A stretch of DNA of 64,000 nucleotides from Thalassospira povalilytica (GCF_002844235.1 NZ_PGTS01000002.1:434001-498000); one strand, 5' to 3'. Shown: positions 1 through 9,249, counted from the stretch's first letter. The notes: generated from the sequence alone by a model not told the origin. A program made the numbers and translations.

Positions 1-477
1 GATGAAATTGGTCCAAACCAGGTCCGCAAACTGCATCCCGACGCCATCATCTTTTCGCCCGGTCCATGTGGGCCGGATGAAGCCGGTAACAGCCTGACAC
101 TGATTGATACCCTGAAATCGGAATATCCGATGTTGGGGGTTTGTCTTGGGCATCAGTCAATCGCCCAGGTTTTTGGCGGCAAGGTCAAACGTGCCAAGCG
201 CCCCGTGCACGGAATGACATCTGAAATCCATCACAGTGGTACGGAATTGTTTTCGGGATTAAAGAATCCTTTGCAAGTAACGCGTTATCACTCCTTAATC
301 GTTGAATTGCCTGAAGATGGAAGTCTGATTGAACTGGCCCGTGGCCCCGAAGGTGAAATCATGGCGTTTGCACATAAAGATTTTCCGTTGTTTGGTGTAC
401 AGTTCCATCCGGAAGCCGTATTGACCGAGCAAGGACATGATTTGTTGGCAAACTTCCTGAAGCGGGCTTCTTCATAA
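1..477 (+). CDS. pabA: Aminodeoxychorismate/anthranilate synthase glutaminase subunit (5' truncated)
   Basis: The frame is open from base 1, so the start lies upstream of the window; 158 codons are visible. It is a class I glutamine amidotransferase: the nucleophile Cys lies in GVCLGHQ (visible codon 48) and the His/Glu of the triad lie in FHPEAV (codons 136 and 138). An SPGP oxyanion-strand motif precedes them. It releases ammonia from glutamine for the PabB subunit, which makes aminodeoxychorismate for folate. TrpG (tryptophan pathway) is nearly indistinguishable by sequence, and many bacteria share one subunit. I favour PabA because a PabC-like lyase follows 26 bases downstream in the same orientation. 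Confidence 0.88.
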   Translation, partial: DEIGPNQVRKLHPDAIIFSPGPCGPDEAGNSLTLIDTLKSEYPMLGVCLGHQSIAQVFGGKVKRAKRPVHGMTSEIHHSGTELFSGLKNPLQVTRYHSLIVELPEDGSLIELARGPEGEIMAFAHKDFPLFGVQFHPEAVLTEQGHDLLANFLKRASS

Positions 478-503
478 GGCACAAAAACAGAAGGGACGGC
501 GTG

Positions 504-1361
504 ATGCAGGTATGGATGAACGGGAGCTTTCGTGACCTTGACGAGGCATCTATCCCGGTAACGGATCGCGGATTTTTGCTGGGTGACGGCTTTTTTGAAA
601 CCATGCGTGCCCACGAAGGCAAGATCGCCTGGATCGATGCCCATATGGAGCGCCTGGACTATCACGCCGAACAAATCGAGTTTCCGGTTGATCTGTTGCC
701 GGCAACCGATGAAGTGGCAAATGTGGTTTCCACCCTGTTTGAACAGATTCATCGCAAGGATGCGGTCGTGCGCCTGACGGTGTCGCGCGGTTCCGGGGAA
801 CGGGGGCTTTTGCCGCCAGCCGATCCGGATCCGACCATCCTGATTACCGTTTCACCGTTTGAACCCGTCGAACCGGCAGTCGGGATGAAGCTGTTTACAT
901 CCCAGAAAGTACGTCGGAACGCACATTCGGTTGCGGGCGGGATCAAAAGCATCAATTACCTTGATAACATTGCAGCCAAACAGGAAGCGCAATCATATGG
1001 CGGTGACGATGCCCTGATTTTGTCTTCGGACGGCAATGTTGCCGAGACCACGGTTGCCAATATTTTCGGGATCAAGGGTGAAACTCTTTGGACACCGGAT
1101 GAGGATACCGGAATTCTGTGCGGGCTGGCGCGTGATTTCATTTTGGAATGGGCCGAAGAAACCGGCCGGGACGTTGAATTTGAAGCCAAAACACCCGATA
1201 TGCTCAAAGAATTCGATGCTATTTTTACAGCGAATGCCCTTCAGGGATTGCGGGTTGTTGATATGGTGGACGGTCTTGTGATCGGTGTGCCGGCAATGAC
1301 ATTCTTTGCAGAACTTGCTCAAACGGTGGAAACATCGCTATGCGAAAGTATAGTTCTTTAG
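504..1361 (+). CDS. pabC: Aminodeoxychorismate lyase / class IV aminotransferase
   Basis: A fold-type IV PLP enzyme of 285 residues, the usual family length. The PLP lysine is about K148 in GGIKSINYLDN, and AETTVANIF matches the phosphate/cofactor-binding strand of the family. PabC converts aminodeoxychorismate to p-aminobenzoate and pyruvate. D-alanine and branched-chain aminotransferases share the fold, and SINYLDN resembles them too, so the folate role rests mainly on the pabA neighbour. A GTG at 501 abuts the ATG at 504; AAGGGA at 491-496 fits the ATG better. Likely co-transcribed with pabA. Confidence 0.78.
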   Translation: MQVWMNGSFRDLDEASIPVTDRGFLLGDGFFETMRAHEGKIAWIDAHMERLDYHAEQIEFPVDLLPATDEVANVVSTLFEQIHRKDAVVRLTVSRGSGERGLLPPADPDPTILITVSPFEPVEPAVGMKLFTSQKVRRNAHSVAGGIKSINYLDNIAAKQEAQSYGGDDALILSSDGNVAETTVANIFGIKGETLWTPDEDTGILCGLARDFILEWAEETGRDVEFEAKTPDMLKEFDAIFTANALQGLRVVDMVDGLVIGVPAMTFFAELAQTVETSLCESIVL

Positions 1362-1418
1362 GGTAAATTAACCCTGCATCTGCATGATCATGGGCAATGA
1401 CCTGTTACAGGATTGCCT

Positions 1419-2696
1419 ATGACCGCCCAAACCACAAAACCCGCACTGACACTTAACCGGTTTATCGAAGGACTGCGCAAAAACGCGGCCAATGGTAAAA
1501 CGCCGCATTTGGGTGTTCTGAACATCCCGCCAGACTTGCGTCTTGGGGCCGAAGATTATCAGGCAATCAGCCGTGATGCTTTTCATCACTTGCCCGAAAA
1601 CACACAGATCCACCGTCTTGAAAACGGGATGGTGGCCTGTGTGCGCGGCACGAAATGGACCGAAGACGATTCCAGTTTTGTCGAGCATGTCCGCGAAACA
1701 CTTGAAGAAGTGATCGAACGACAAGGCCTTGGCACGATTCCCAAAAATCTGTGGAGCCGTTTTCGTTGGCCCGAAGATGACGAACGACTTGGCCAGTTGC
1801 TTGGCATTCCGTTATCAGAACGGCTGATGGGGGATGGCTGGGCGCGTTTCGATATGTCAGAAATGCTGCGCGGCGCGATCACTATAGAAGCCGTGTTTGA
1901 CTCCTGCCGACGTCAAGCGATCCTGAGTTTCGATGACACCCGTCGGCAGATCCTTGGTCATGAAATCTATTGTTCGCTTGATTATTTGCGCCAGCACCAC
2001 CTTGCAAGCTTTTTGCTTGAAGGGCCGGGCGAACTTGAAATCCTGTCGCGGGTGCTTGACGAAAAAGTAATGGAAGTGACACGGACGATCGCGCCGTCGA
2101 TCCTGCCCGACAAGCTGCATCTTAACATGCGGGTGCAAACTGTTTTGAGCGACACTTTTGCCGAATTCGTCAATCATGACGATGGCAAGCTGATCAAAAA
2201 CATGGCGATCGAATTTTCGATGGAAAACGCCATTGCCAACTGGTGGGAATTTGAAGATGCCTGTGAGTTCCTGCATTCGTCGGGGATCGAAGTCGGTCTG
2301 GACCGGATCACATTGCCTGCGTTGGAGTTTCTTTCACCGCGCAAGATGAATGTCGATTTCATCAAGGTGATCTGGGATCAGAACATCATCGGATCGCGGC
2401 GTACAGAAGTCGCCGAACGTCTGCGTGAATTTGCGAGCCTGTTTGTCGAAAGAAGTCTTATTCTGACGCGATGTGATAGCCGGACGGCCTTGCGCATGGG
2501 ACGAAGTCTTGGCGTTGAAGTGTTCCAGGGTAGCTATATTGATGCGATGCTGGGGTCCTATTTGCACCGGGAATGCAAATCAAAACGGCGGTCAACCGAC
2601 AAACGTTGTGCGGTATGTCAGTGGGCGCCACGCGAGGCGCGCAAGAATGGCTGCAACTTCCATTTCCGAAGCGGAAAACGGCTAGCCGAGGTTTGA
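1419..2696 (+). CDS. Degenerate EAL-domain-like protein with C-terminal four-Cys segment
   Basis: About 425 residues, no signal peptide or membrane segment seen. Residues ~210-385 follow the order of an EAL phosphodiesterase (IEFSMENA, then GIEVGLD, then MNVDFIK, then GVEVFQGSYIDAML near the end, like the QGYLF strand). The EAL signature and the DDFGTG metal loop are missing (LDRIT stands in its place), so c-di-GMP hydrolysis is unlikely; a binding or scaffold role is inference. The C terminus carries C-X10-C-X2-C-X11-C, possibly a metal site. Start: ATG 1419 has AGGA six bases upstream, better than the in-frame TTG at 1413. A gap of 57 bases separates it from pabC. Confidence 0.6.
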   Translation: MTAQTTKPALTLNRFIEGLRKNAANGKTPHLGVLNIPPDLRLGAEDYQAISRDAFHHLPENTQIHRLENGMVACVRGTKWTEDDSSFVEHVRETLEEVIERQGLGTIPKNLWSRFRWPEDDERLGQLLGIPLSERLMGDGWARFDMSEMLRGAITIEAVFDSCRRQAILSFDDTRRQILGHEIYCSLDYLRQHHLASFLLEGPGELEILSRVLDEKVMEVTRTIAPSILPDKLHLNMRVQTVLSDTFAEFVNHDDGKLIKNMAIEFSMENAIANWWEFEDACEFLHSSGIEVGLDRITLPALEFLSPRKMNVDFIKVIWDQNIIGSRRTEVAERLREFASLFVERSLILTRCDSRTALRMGRSLGVEVFQGSYIDAMLGSYLHRECKSKRRSTDKRCAVCQWAPREARKNGCNFHFRSGKRLAEV

Positions 2697-2725
2697 ATCA
2701 ACGATTTCCATCGCTTTTTAGATGT

Positions 2726-2754
2726 TTGACAACCGCGTGGCGCTTTCATAAAGT
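2726..2754 (+). promoter_or_regulatory. Sigma-70-type promoter for the ribB leader
   Basis: TTGACA (2726-2731), a 17-base spacer and TAAAGT (2749-2754) sit about 50 bases before the FMN aptamer. Predicted transcript start is near 2761. Confidence 0.5.
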
Positions 2755-2803
2755 GCCCGCAGCTGATCAATCATGATTGGCTATGTCGTTAAAACACGGC
2801 GCT

Positions 2804-2953
2804 TATTCTCAGGGCAGGGTGTAAATCCCGACCGGCGGTAATCCAGATTTCTGGGAAGCCCGCGAGCGCCCGACGATCACACGATCTTCGGGGTCAGCAG
2901 ATCCGGTGAAATTCCGGGGCCGACGGTAATAGTCCGGATGGGAGAGGATAAAG
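2804..2953 (+). promoter_or_regulatory. FMN riboswitch (RFN element)
   Basis: The conserved RFN blocks appear in order: CAGGGCAGGGTG, AATCCCGACCGGCGGTAA, GCCCGCGAGCG, GGTCAGCAGATCCGGTG, ATTCCGGGGCCGACGGTAA and AGTCCGGATGGGAGA. It lies about 130 bases before ribB. FMN binding normally lowers expression of riboflavin genes. In the downstream leader the ribB Shine-Dalgarno (AGAGG, 3076-3080) sits in the loop of a tiny CCGT/ACGG hairpin (3072-3084), which suggests translational control. I see no strong intrinsic terminator between aptamer and gene. Confidence 0.95.
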
Positions 2954-3086
2954 CGTGACGTACAAGGCAAGAACGCATTTGCGTGACTGTTTTGACGTCT
3001 GCCTGCGACCGCGATGTGGCAATTTGCCATAAAGCGGGCCTTTCTTTGTTGCCCTGGTTCGTAAGCCCCATCCGTAGAGGACGGTT

Positions 3087-3755
3087 ATGAATCAGAGTAT
3101 TGAACCACAATCAGGTCTTTCGATCTTTGGCGATCCGCATGAACGCATGGAACGTGCGCTTGCTGATTTGCGCGAAGGCAAGGGTGTTCTGGTTGTCGAT
3201 GATGAAGATCGCGAAAATGAAGGCGATCTTATCTTTTCCGCAGAAAATCTGACCAACGAGCAGATGGCGATGCTTATTCGCGATTGCAGCGGCATTGTTT
3301 GCCTGTGCCTGACCGATGAAAAGGCAACGGCGCTTGATCTGCCACCGATGGTCGCGACCAATACATCAAGCATGGGAACGGGCTTCACCGTTACCATCGA
3401 AGCCAAAGTCGGGGTCACCACCGGTGTGTCTGCGGCTGATCGCGTGACCACGGTCAAGACCGCCATCGCCGATGATGCAAAGCCGTCTGATCTTGCGCGT
3501 CCGGGGCATGTTTTCCCGCTGCGTGCGCGTGCCGGTGGTGTTCTGGAACGGCGCGGCCATACCGAGGGAACGGTCGATCTGATGCGCCTGGCAGGTTTGA
3601 AGCCGGCCGGCGTTCTTTGCGAAGTCACCAATCCGGACGGCACCATGGCGCGTCTTCCTGAGCTGATCGAATATGCCCGGTCCCATGACCTGGTTGTGAT
3701 CAGCATCGAAGACATTGTTGCCTATCGCGCCGCGATGCAGCAGGCCGCAGAATAA
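3087..3755 (+). CDS. ribB: 3,4-dihydroxy-2-butanone 4-phosphate synthase
   Basis: 222 residues, the length of a stand-alone RibB with no GTP cyclohydrolase II domain. It converts ribulose 5-phosphate to the four-carbon precursor of riboflavin plus formate. Seen: the acidic metal/substrate loop [13 protein letters not shown] (residues ~38-50), TGVSAADR, and [12 protein letters not shown] followed by RRGHTEG. AGAGGACGG precedes ATG 3087. It is alone between the FMN riboswitch and a terminator rather than in a rib operon, so it is probably an independently FMN-controlled unit. Confidence 0.95.
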   Translation: MNQSIEPQSGLSIFGDPHERMERALADLREGKGVLVVDDEDRENEGDLIFSAENLTNEQMAMLIRDCSGIVCLCLTDEKATALDLPPMVATNTSSMGTGFTVTIEAKVGVTTGVSAADRVTTVKTAIADDAKPSDLARPGHVFPLRARAGGVLERRGHTEGTVDLMRLAGLKPAGVLCEVTNPDGTMARLPELIEYARSHDLVVISIEDIVAYRAAMQQAAE

Positions 3756-3765
3756 AACGACACAA

Positions 3766-3826
3766 AAGCCCGTTTTCGGGCTTAGAGCCAGATACAAAAA
3801 GGGCAGCGTGAAATACGCTGCCCTTT
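3766..3826. terminator. Convergent terminator region between ribB and xthA
   Basis: A 7-bp hairpin with a TTTT loop (3766-3783) is followed by a 12-bp perfect hairpin, AAAGGGCAGCGT (3798-3809) with ACGCTGCCCTTT (3815-3826), then GATTTTTC. A short A-run on the other side makes it usable from both strands. Confidence 0.8.
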
Positions 3827-3853
3827 GATTTTTCGGGGGTATATTCCCTGCGA

Positions 3854-4633
3854 TCAGTCATCAATCATGCACCAGACCGGGGTGTGGTCGGATGCCTTTT
3901 CCTTTCCGCGCGGGTCGCGATCAATATCGGACGCGCTCAGGCGATCAGCGGCAGCCGGGGTCAGCAACAGGTGGTCAATGCGAAGACCATTATCCTTGTT
4001 CCAGGCACCCGCACGGTAATCCCACCAGCTATATTGGTGTCCTTTCGGGTTGAATGTCCGGAAGGCGTCGGTAAAGCCCATATTCATCATCGTACGCAGC
4101 CGTTTGCGTTCAACAGTTGTGCACAGGACGGTTTCGCGCAATTTGATCGGATCGTAAACGTCGGCATCATCCGGTGCTATATTGTAGTCGCCCCCCATGA
4201 CGGCGGCTTCGCCACTGGCGCGGATTTTTTCAAACCGCTTGATCAGTCGATCGAGGAAGTTGAGCTTGTAATCAAATTTCTCGTCCCCGACTGCGGTTCC
4301 CATCGGGACATAAATGGATGCCACCCGAACTGGGTGGGGCGCACAAACAGTGGCTTCGATATAGCGCGCCTGTTCGTCGTCATCATTGCCCGGAAGACCG
4401 CGTTCGACATCCTCGATCGGATATTTCGACAGAATGGCAACCCCGTTATAGGTCTTTTGGCCATGGATCGCGATGTTGTAACCAAGATCTTCGATCTCCA
4501 TCGCCGGAAAGGCTTCATCAACTGTCTTGGTTTCCTGCAACAGAACAATGTCGGGTTTGGCGTCTTGCAACCACTCGATGATATTGGGCAAGCGAGCCTT
4601 GATTGAATTGACATTCCATGTGGCGATTTTCAT
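3854..4633 (-). CDS. xthA: Exodeoxyribonuclease III
   Basis: 259 residues, typical for XthA. Seen: the N-terminal strand KIATWNVNSIKARLP, catalytic Glu in LLQETK (E34), the GGDYNIAP loop, and the C-terminal SDHTPVW with the general-base His. The enzyme is an AP endonuclease and 3'-5' exonuclease in base-excision repair. Start: the ATG at 4633 begins the conserved strand and has GAGG just upstream; nine extra in-frame codons upstream do not match the family. Confidence 0.95.
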   Translation of the reverse strand: MKIATWNVNSIKARLPNIIEWLQDAKPDIVLLQETKTVDEAFPAMEIEDLGYNIAIHGQKTYNGVAILSKYPIEDVERGLPGNDDDEQARYIEATVCAPHPVRVASIYVPMGTAVGDEKFDYKLNFLDRLIKRFEKIRASGEAAVMGGDYNIAPDDADVYDPIKLRETVLCTTVERKRLRTMMNMGFTDAFRTFNPKGHQYSWWDYRAGAWNKDNGLRIDHLLLTPAAADRLSASDIDRDPRGKEKASDHTPVWCMIDD

Positions 4634-4730
4634 GCGTGCCTCAGTTGTTTTTTTCTGCACCTTAAAGGCCCCGTTAACCGGGAGCCTTGAAGCATTTGGT
4701 CCAAACTATGTCAACCTTTGGCGACAATTC

Positions 4731-5813
4731 CTAGAACCGAATAGTCCCCATGACAGACGCATAACCGCTGATCTGGTCTTCAAAGTTGACGCGTGCCGTG
4801 CCTCCGTCTGCGCCGCTTGGTGTCCAGTAGCTGGCAACGCTGGAATCGTATTCAGCCCCGATATTAAAGTTTAAGGCCATCGAACCGGTATGAGCCGTTA
4901 CGCCCAAGGCTATGCCGCTAAGCAGGGCAATCGTATGGTCTGAATCCGATACAGAGGTTCTCCAGCCTGAGCCGTCACAGACACCGAACAGGTCGGTCGA
5001 GAAACCATCGCCGCAATCAGAGGCGTTCAGTTTGGCCTTGCGATAGCTTGCCCCGACAAAACCGGAAAGTCCAAGGTCAAGCCAGGATGTTGCCGTGTAG
5101 TTAACGGCACTGCCTATGCGTGTTTTGAAGCCGTCAGTATCAAAATCAAAATTCTGGGTAACCAGATCGTTTCGCACAGGAATGAATTCCCGTGTATCGA
5201 CTTCAGAGGAAGCATTTTCGTATCCGATAGCCAGCAGCGGCGTAATCGTAAGGCTTTCCGACAAAATGCGATCCGCCGCAACGATGATCTCGAAGGATCT
5301 GTCTTTCTGATCAACATCTATAAATGTATTGTGGATACGGTCTGCGAAGTTCTGATTGACGGCATTTGTGCCATTGACCGCAGATTGGCCTGTGTTGCCC
5401 GACGCAAAGGTCTTGCCAAATACGGTTTCAGAATCATCTCCGCTGAGATAATGTCCCTTGATCATGGCACGCGGATTTTGACCGATAATATCGGTAAGTC
5501 CGTTTTCGGGCAGATAAAATCCAGCCTCGATTTGTGGGCCGGTTAAAACCATCATCTCGTCATAGTCTATGTAATACTGGGAATCTGATGTCGGGCTGCT
5601 CTGTCCGGCAGACAGATTGGAATAGTTACCGTGATAATTTGGGGCGTTGTAAAACTTGCTGGTGGCTCCAACCGAACCGAAAAATAGTGAAGAGTTGTCG
5701 GGTTTTTGCAGAATGGATGAGCCGAGCAGGCTTGATTCCGCATAAGCGTGTGATGACAACGAAATAATTGCAGTTGCAACTGCAACGGTGACAGCGGGTT
5801 TCCAAGATTGCAT
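4731..5813 (-). CDS. Putative outer-membrane beta-barrel protein
   Basis: 360 residues with a signal peptide (charged start, hydrophobic run, SSHAYA then cleavage near residue 25). The rest is rich in alternating polar/hydrophobic strands with Gly and aromatics, and the last residues (VMGTIRF) end in Phe, the usual barrel-insertion signal. A Cys pair (DCGDGFSTDLFGVCDG, in the second half) could close an extracellular loop with a disulfide. No named family recognised; a porin-like role is inference. It lies 97 bases upstream of xthA on the same strand, with unrelated function. Confidence 0.6.
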   Translation of the reverse strand: MQSWKPAVTVAVATAIISLSSHAYAESSLLGSSILQKPDNSSLFFGSVGATSKFYNAPNYHGNYSNLSAGQSSPTSDSQYYIDYDEMMVLTGPQIEAGFYLPENGLTDIIGQNPRAMIKGHYLSGDDSETVFGKTFASGNTGQSAVNGTNAVNQNFADRIHNTFIDVDQKDRSFEIIVAADRILSESLTITPLLAIGYENASSEVDTREFIPVRNDLVTQNFDFDTDGFKTRIGSAVNYTATSWLDLGLSGFVGASYRKAKLNASDCGDGFSTDLFGVCDGSGWRTSVSDSDHTIALLSGIALGVTAHTGSMALNFNIGAEYDSSVASYWTPSGADGGTARVNFEDQISGYASVMGTIRF

Positions 5814-5927
5814 TTTGACTGCTCATTAAAATCATAGCGTGTATGTATGGTGGCGGAAAGTTTGTAGTCGAGAAGCCAAAGTAATTGCAATTACAATACT
5901 TTGAAAATTTCTGACATTTTCTGTCAT

Positions 5928-5965
5928 CGAAATAAAAAACGGGGCCTGCATGAAGCGGGCCCCGT
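5928..5965 (-). terminator. Terminator downstream of erpA
   Basis: Stem ACGGGGCC (5939-5946) with GGCCCCGT (5958-5965). Read on the minus strand it is followed by GTTTTTTATTT. Confidence 0.8.
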
Positions 5966-5993
5966 CTAAGGGGTAAATTCAATCGCGGTTGAA

Positions 5994-6335
5994 TCAAATC
6001 GAGAAACTTGATCCACACCCGCATGAAGAGGTTGCATTCGGATTGTTCACGCGAAAAGCCGAACCGACCATTTCACGCACGAAATCAATTTCCGCACCGC
6101 CCAGAAGGTCAAGCGATACTTCGTCAATTACCATTTTTGCACCGTAATTTTCGAAGATGCAGTCTTCGTCCGTGGTGTCAGAGTCCAGCGAGAACTCATA
6201 CTGAAAACCACTGCAACCGCCGCCAGAAACCTGCAAGCGCAGCATGGTGTTTGCCGCACCTTCCGATGCGATCAGTTCCTGAATACGTTTCGCAGCACTT
6301 TCAGTCATTTGAACTTGCCGTGAAGCTTCGGTCAT
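5994..6335 (-). CDS. erpA: A-type iron-sulfur cluster insertion protein
   Basis: 113 residues, family length. The three cluster-binding cysteines of the HesB/IscA fold are present: C41 in GGGCSGFQYEF and C105/C107 in SSCGCGSS. The protein carries [Fe-S] clusters to apo-targets. ErpA rather than IscA is inferred because no isc/suf genes are nearby and the gene stands alone next to argS, a position often taken by erpA in alphaproteobacteria. It is divergent from argS. Confidence 0.88.
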   Translation of the reverse strand: MTEASRQVQMTESAAKRIQELIASEGAANTMLRLQVSGGGCSGFQYEFSLDSDTTDEDCIFENYGAKMVIDEVSLDLLGGAEIDFVREMVGSAFRVNNPNATSSCGCGSSFSI

Positions 6336-6356
6336 TCAACACTCCTTGGTCTTAGA

Positions 6357-6376
6357 CCTGCCCGCAGACGGGCAGG
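6357..6376. promoter_or_regulatory. Perfect inverted repeat upstream of erpA
   Basis: CCTGCCCG (6357-6364), four-base spacer, CGGGCAGG (6369-6376), starting 21 bases before the erpA start in the divergent erpA/argS region. It could be an operator or a hairpin in the erpA leader. A plus-strand TATAAT lies at 6399-6404 without a clear -35. Confidence 0.35.
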
Positions 6377-6576
6377 AATAGTTCCGATCTTATGGCGTTA
6401 TAATAGCACGGTCAGATCGCAGTATTTAAGTCACTATTTAGCGCGCATGGCTGAAATGTCAAAACCTGTAATCACTCTAATCAAGGGTGACTTGCGTTTT
6501 GGGGCGAAATGGCTCAAAACAGGCGCCAGTCAAAAGGCCCGCTGGGTCAAAACCAGAAAATGCAAAGTTCAAAGTC

Positions 6577-8328
6577 ATGAATGTTTTCAGCCTGTTGAAA
6601 AGCGACATCGAGAACCAGCTTCTCGCCCTTGAAAAAGATGGTGTTCTTCCCGCCGGAAGCGACACTTCTCGTGTGACGGTGGAACCGCCGCGCGATGCGT
6701 CTCATGGGGATGCGGCCACCAATGCCGCCATGTTGCTGTCAAAGGCCGCTGGTATGAAACCGCGTGATCTTGCTGAAAAGCTTGCTGAAAAATTGCGCGA
6801 GATCGACCACATCGAAAATGTCGAAATCGCCGGGCCGGGCTTTATCAACCTGCGAATGGCGGACCGCTTCTGGCTGTCACAGGTTTCCAAGGTGCTCGAA
6901 CTCGGGACCGCGTATGGTCAGAGTGATCTGGGCAAAGGTGAAAAGATCAATGTCGAATATGTTTCGGCAAACCCGACCGGGCCGATGCATGTTGGGCATT
7001 GCCGTGGCGCTGTTGTGGGTGACGTTCTGGCAAACCTGCTGGCCAAGGCCGGCTATGCAGTCACCAAGGAATATTACACCAACGATGCTGGCGCACAGGT
7101 TGACGTTCTTGCCCGGTCCCTGCATCTGCGTTACCGCGAGGCGCTTGGCGAAGATATCGGCGAAATCCCGCAAGGCCTGTATCCGGGCGACTACCTGGTT
7201 GAGCCGGGCCAGAAAATGGCAAAGCGTGACGGCGACAAGTGGGTAAATGCACCCGAAGAAGAATGGCTTGAGGAATTCCGTGCTTTTGCCATCGTCGAAA
7301 TGATGGCCCTGATCAAGGAAGACCTGCGTCTTCTTGGCGTTTCTCATGACGTGTTCACATCCGAGGATGGGTTGGTTAAAGCCGGCAAGGTTCAAGCGGC
7401 TTTCGAACATCTTGAGAAAAAAGGCGACATCTATGTCGGTGTTCTTGAACCGCCGAAAGGCAAGAAACCCGACGATTGGGAACCGCGTCCGCAAACATTG
7501 TTCCGTGCGACCGATTTTGGGGATGATGTTGACCGTCCGCTTAAAAAGTCGGATGGCAGCTGGACCTATTTTGCATCTGACATTGCCTATCACTTTGACA
7601 AGTATGAGCGCGGCTTCAACCTGATGATCGACATTTTCGGTGCCGATCACGGTGGCTATGTCAAACGCATGAAGGCCGCAACCAAGGCGATCACCGGTGG
7701 CGGGGGCGACCTTGATGTCAAACTGTGTCAGTTGGTCAGTCTGTTTGACAATGGCGAGCCGGTAAAAATGTCAAAACGTGCCGGCACGTTTGTCACCCTG
7801 CGTGACGTTGTCGAACGCGTTGGCAAGGATGTCGTACGGTTCATCATGCTGACCCGTAAAAACGACGCTGCACTTGAGTTCGACTTTGCCAAGGTGACCG
7901 AGCAGTCAAAAGACAACCCGGTATTTTATGTGCAATATGCCCATGCGCGGGTGAATTCGGTGTTCCGTCAGGCTGCCGAAGCATTCCCGGATCAGGACTT
8001 CTCGCCGGAATCCTTGATCAATGCGGATCTTAGCCAGCTTTCGAGTGAAGAAGAAAAACTTCTGGTCCGTCGTATGGCGGAATGGCCGCGTATTGTTGAA
8101 CAGGCTGCCGTCGCGCACGAGCCGCATCGAATTGCCTTTTTCCTGACAGAAATTGCAGCAGAATTCCATGCATTGTGGAACAAGGGACGTGACAACACGG
8201 CGCTGCGCTTCATCGTTGCGGATGATCTGGCAGCGACTCTGGCACGTCTTGCAATGATCCGTGCGGTTGCGACGGTGATCGCATCGGGTCTTGAGGTGCT
8301 TGGCGTTAAGCCTGTCGAGGAGATGTAA
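6577..8328 (+). CDS. argS: Arginyl-tRNA synthetase
   Basis: 583 residues, class I synthetase. Seen: the N-terminal Add-1-type domain, the HIGH motif as HVGH (~138-141) in [20 protein letters not shown] as the KMSKS motif, and a helical DALR-type anticodon-binding C terminus. It charges tRNA-Arg. The frame is open about 30 codons upstream, but conservation begins at ATG 6577 ([12 protein letters not shown]); no strong ribosome-binding site precedes it. First gene of a tight run argS-SPOR-nagZ-protease (4-base gap, then overlaps). In some relatives a dGTPase gene lies between erpA and argS; none is here. Confidence 0.96.
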   Translation: MNVFSLLKSDIENQLLALEKDGVLPAGSDTSRVTVEPPRDASHGDAATNAAMLLSKAAGMKPRDLAEKLAEKLREIDHIENVEIAGPGFINLRMADRFWLSQVSKVLELGTAYGQSDLGKGEKINVEYVSANPTGPMHVGHCRGAVVGDVLANLLAKAGYAVTKEYYTNDAGAQVDVLARSLHLRYREALGEDIGEIPQGLYPGDYLVEPGQKMAKRDGDKWVNAPEEEWLEEFRAFAIVEMMALIKEDLRLLGVSHDVFTSEDGLVKAGKVQAAFEHLEKKGDIYVGVLEPPKGKKPDDWEPRPQTLFRATDFGDDVDRPLKKSDGSWTYFASDIAYHFDKYERGFNLMIDIFGADHGGYVKRMKAATKAITGGGGDLDVKLCQLVSLFDNGEPVKMSKRAGTFVTLRDVVERVGKDVVRFIMLTRKNDAALEFDFAKVTEQSKDNPVFYVQYAHARVNSVFRQAAEAFPDQDFSPESLINADLSQLSSEEEKLLVRRMAEWPRIVEQAAVAHEPHRIAFFLTEIAAEFHALWNKGRDNTALRFIVADDLAATLARLAMIRAVATVIASGLEVLGVKPVEEM

Positions 8329-8331
8329 GAT

Positions 8332-9249
8332 ATGAACGAAGAACACGGCCGTGGCCTTCATGCAGAACGCGCAACCCACTATCGGGCTGAAAAGCCAGCG
8401 CGCAAAAGCATGCTAAAAGGGGCGATTACCGTGTTCTTCGGTCTGGCTGTGGTGGCAGGCGGGCTTGGCGGTGCAGGGTACTGGTTCTATCATCAGGGCC
8501 AGCCGATCCAGGATGATGGCAAATTGCCAATCCTTTTGCCTGACCCGTCGCCGATCAAAATCCGCCCCGATGATCCCGGGGGGATGGAAGTGCCACATCG
8601 CAACACCACGGTTTATGATCAACTCAATGACGTTGATCCCGATGCGAATGTGGTTTTGCAGGAACTTCCCGATATGCCGCGTGCACCCGAAGTCACGAGA
8701 TCCCAGCCGGCGACCGCAGAGGCCGTTGAGGAGCCCGTCGCCGACAATGCGCAATCAGATGCGAGCGAGGGTGGCGATAGCCCGACTGTCGAAGGGAACG
8801 CAGTGTCTGCGTCCAAGGACGCAGCGCAAACAAATGATGCCCCCGCAGCAGAGCCAAGCGTAAGTGCGCCAGAAATTTCCGAGCCGGAATTGACAGATGC
8901 GCAAAAAGCAATCGCCGCAGCAACTGCGCGCGAAACCAAAGCAGCACCTGCCAAACCAGCGTCTGGCGACACGCCAGCATCGGCAAACGCGGTTTCGACG
9001 AATGATTTTCGCATTCAACTGGCTTCGGTGCGCGATGAAAATGGCGCGGCTGCCGAATGGAAAAGATTATCATCGAAAAACAAAGACTTGCTTGGTAGTC
9101 TTCAGATGTTCGTGCAGCGTACGGATCTTGGTGACAAGGGCGTATTCTATCGCTTGCAGGCAGGGCCATTGGCCGATGCAGCTGCGGCAGAAAAGCTGTG
9201 TGGTGATCTGAAACAACGCAATGTGGGGTGCCTCATTGTCCGGCCTTGA
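8332..9249 (+). CDS. SPOR-domain membrane protein
   Basis: 305 residues: cytoplasmic N terminus (~1-27), one transmembrane helix (~28-50, ITVFFGLAVVAGGLGGAGYWF), a long Ala/Pro/acidic periplasmic linker, and a C-terminal SPOR fold (~226-305, FRIQLASVRDENGAAAEW through GPLADAAAAEKLC). SPOR domains bind denuded glycan strands at the division septum, so a septal or envelope role is expected. It overlaps the start of nagZ by 29 bases, linking it to a peptidoglycan-sugar enzyme. Confidence 0.88.
   Translation: MNEEHGRGLHAERATHYRAEKPARKSMLKGAITVFFGLAVVAGGLGGAGYWFYHQGQPIQDDGKLPILLPDPSPIKIRPDDPGGMEVPHRNTTVYDQLNDVDPDANVVLQELPDMPRAPEVTRSQPATAEAVEEPVADNAQSDASEGGDSPTVEGNAVSASKDAAQTNDAPAAEPSVSAPEISEPELTDAQKAIAAATARETKAAPAKPASGDTPASANAVSTNDFRIQLASVRDENGAAAEWKRLSSKNKDLLGSLQMFVQRTDLGDKGVFYRLQAGPLADAAAAEKLCGDLKQRNVGCLIVRP

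Noticed and set aside
3092..3715. Long minus-strand frame opposite ribB
   Set aside because: It is the mirror of a strongly recognised gene, with low-complexity Ser/Arg/Thr composition typical of antisense frames.
6447..6632. Short frame between erpA and argS
   Set aside because: No ribosome-binding site, overlaps the argS start, and no recognisable product.
6877..7650. Long minus-strand frame opposite argS
   Set aside because: Antisense to conserved argS sequence; no family features.
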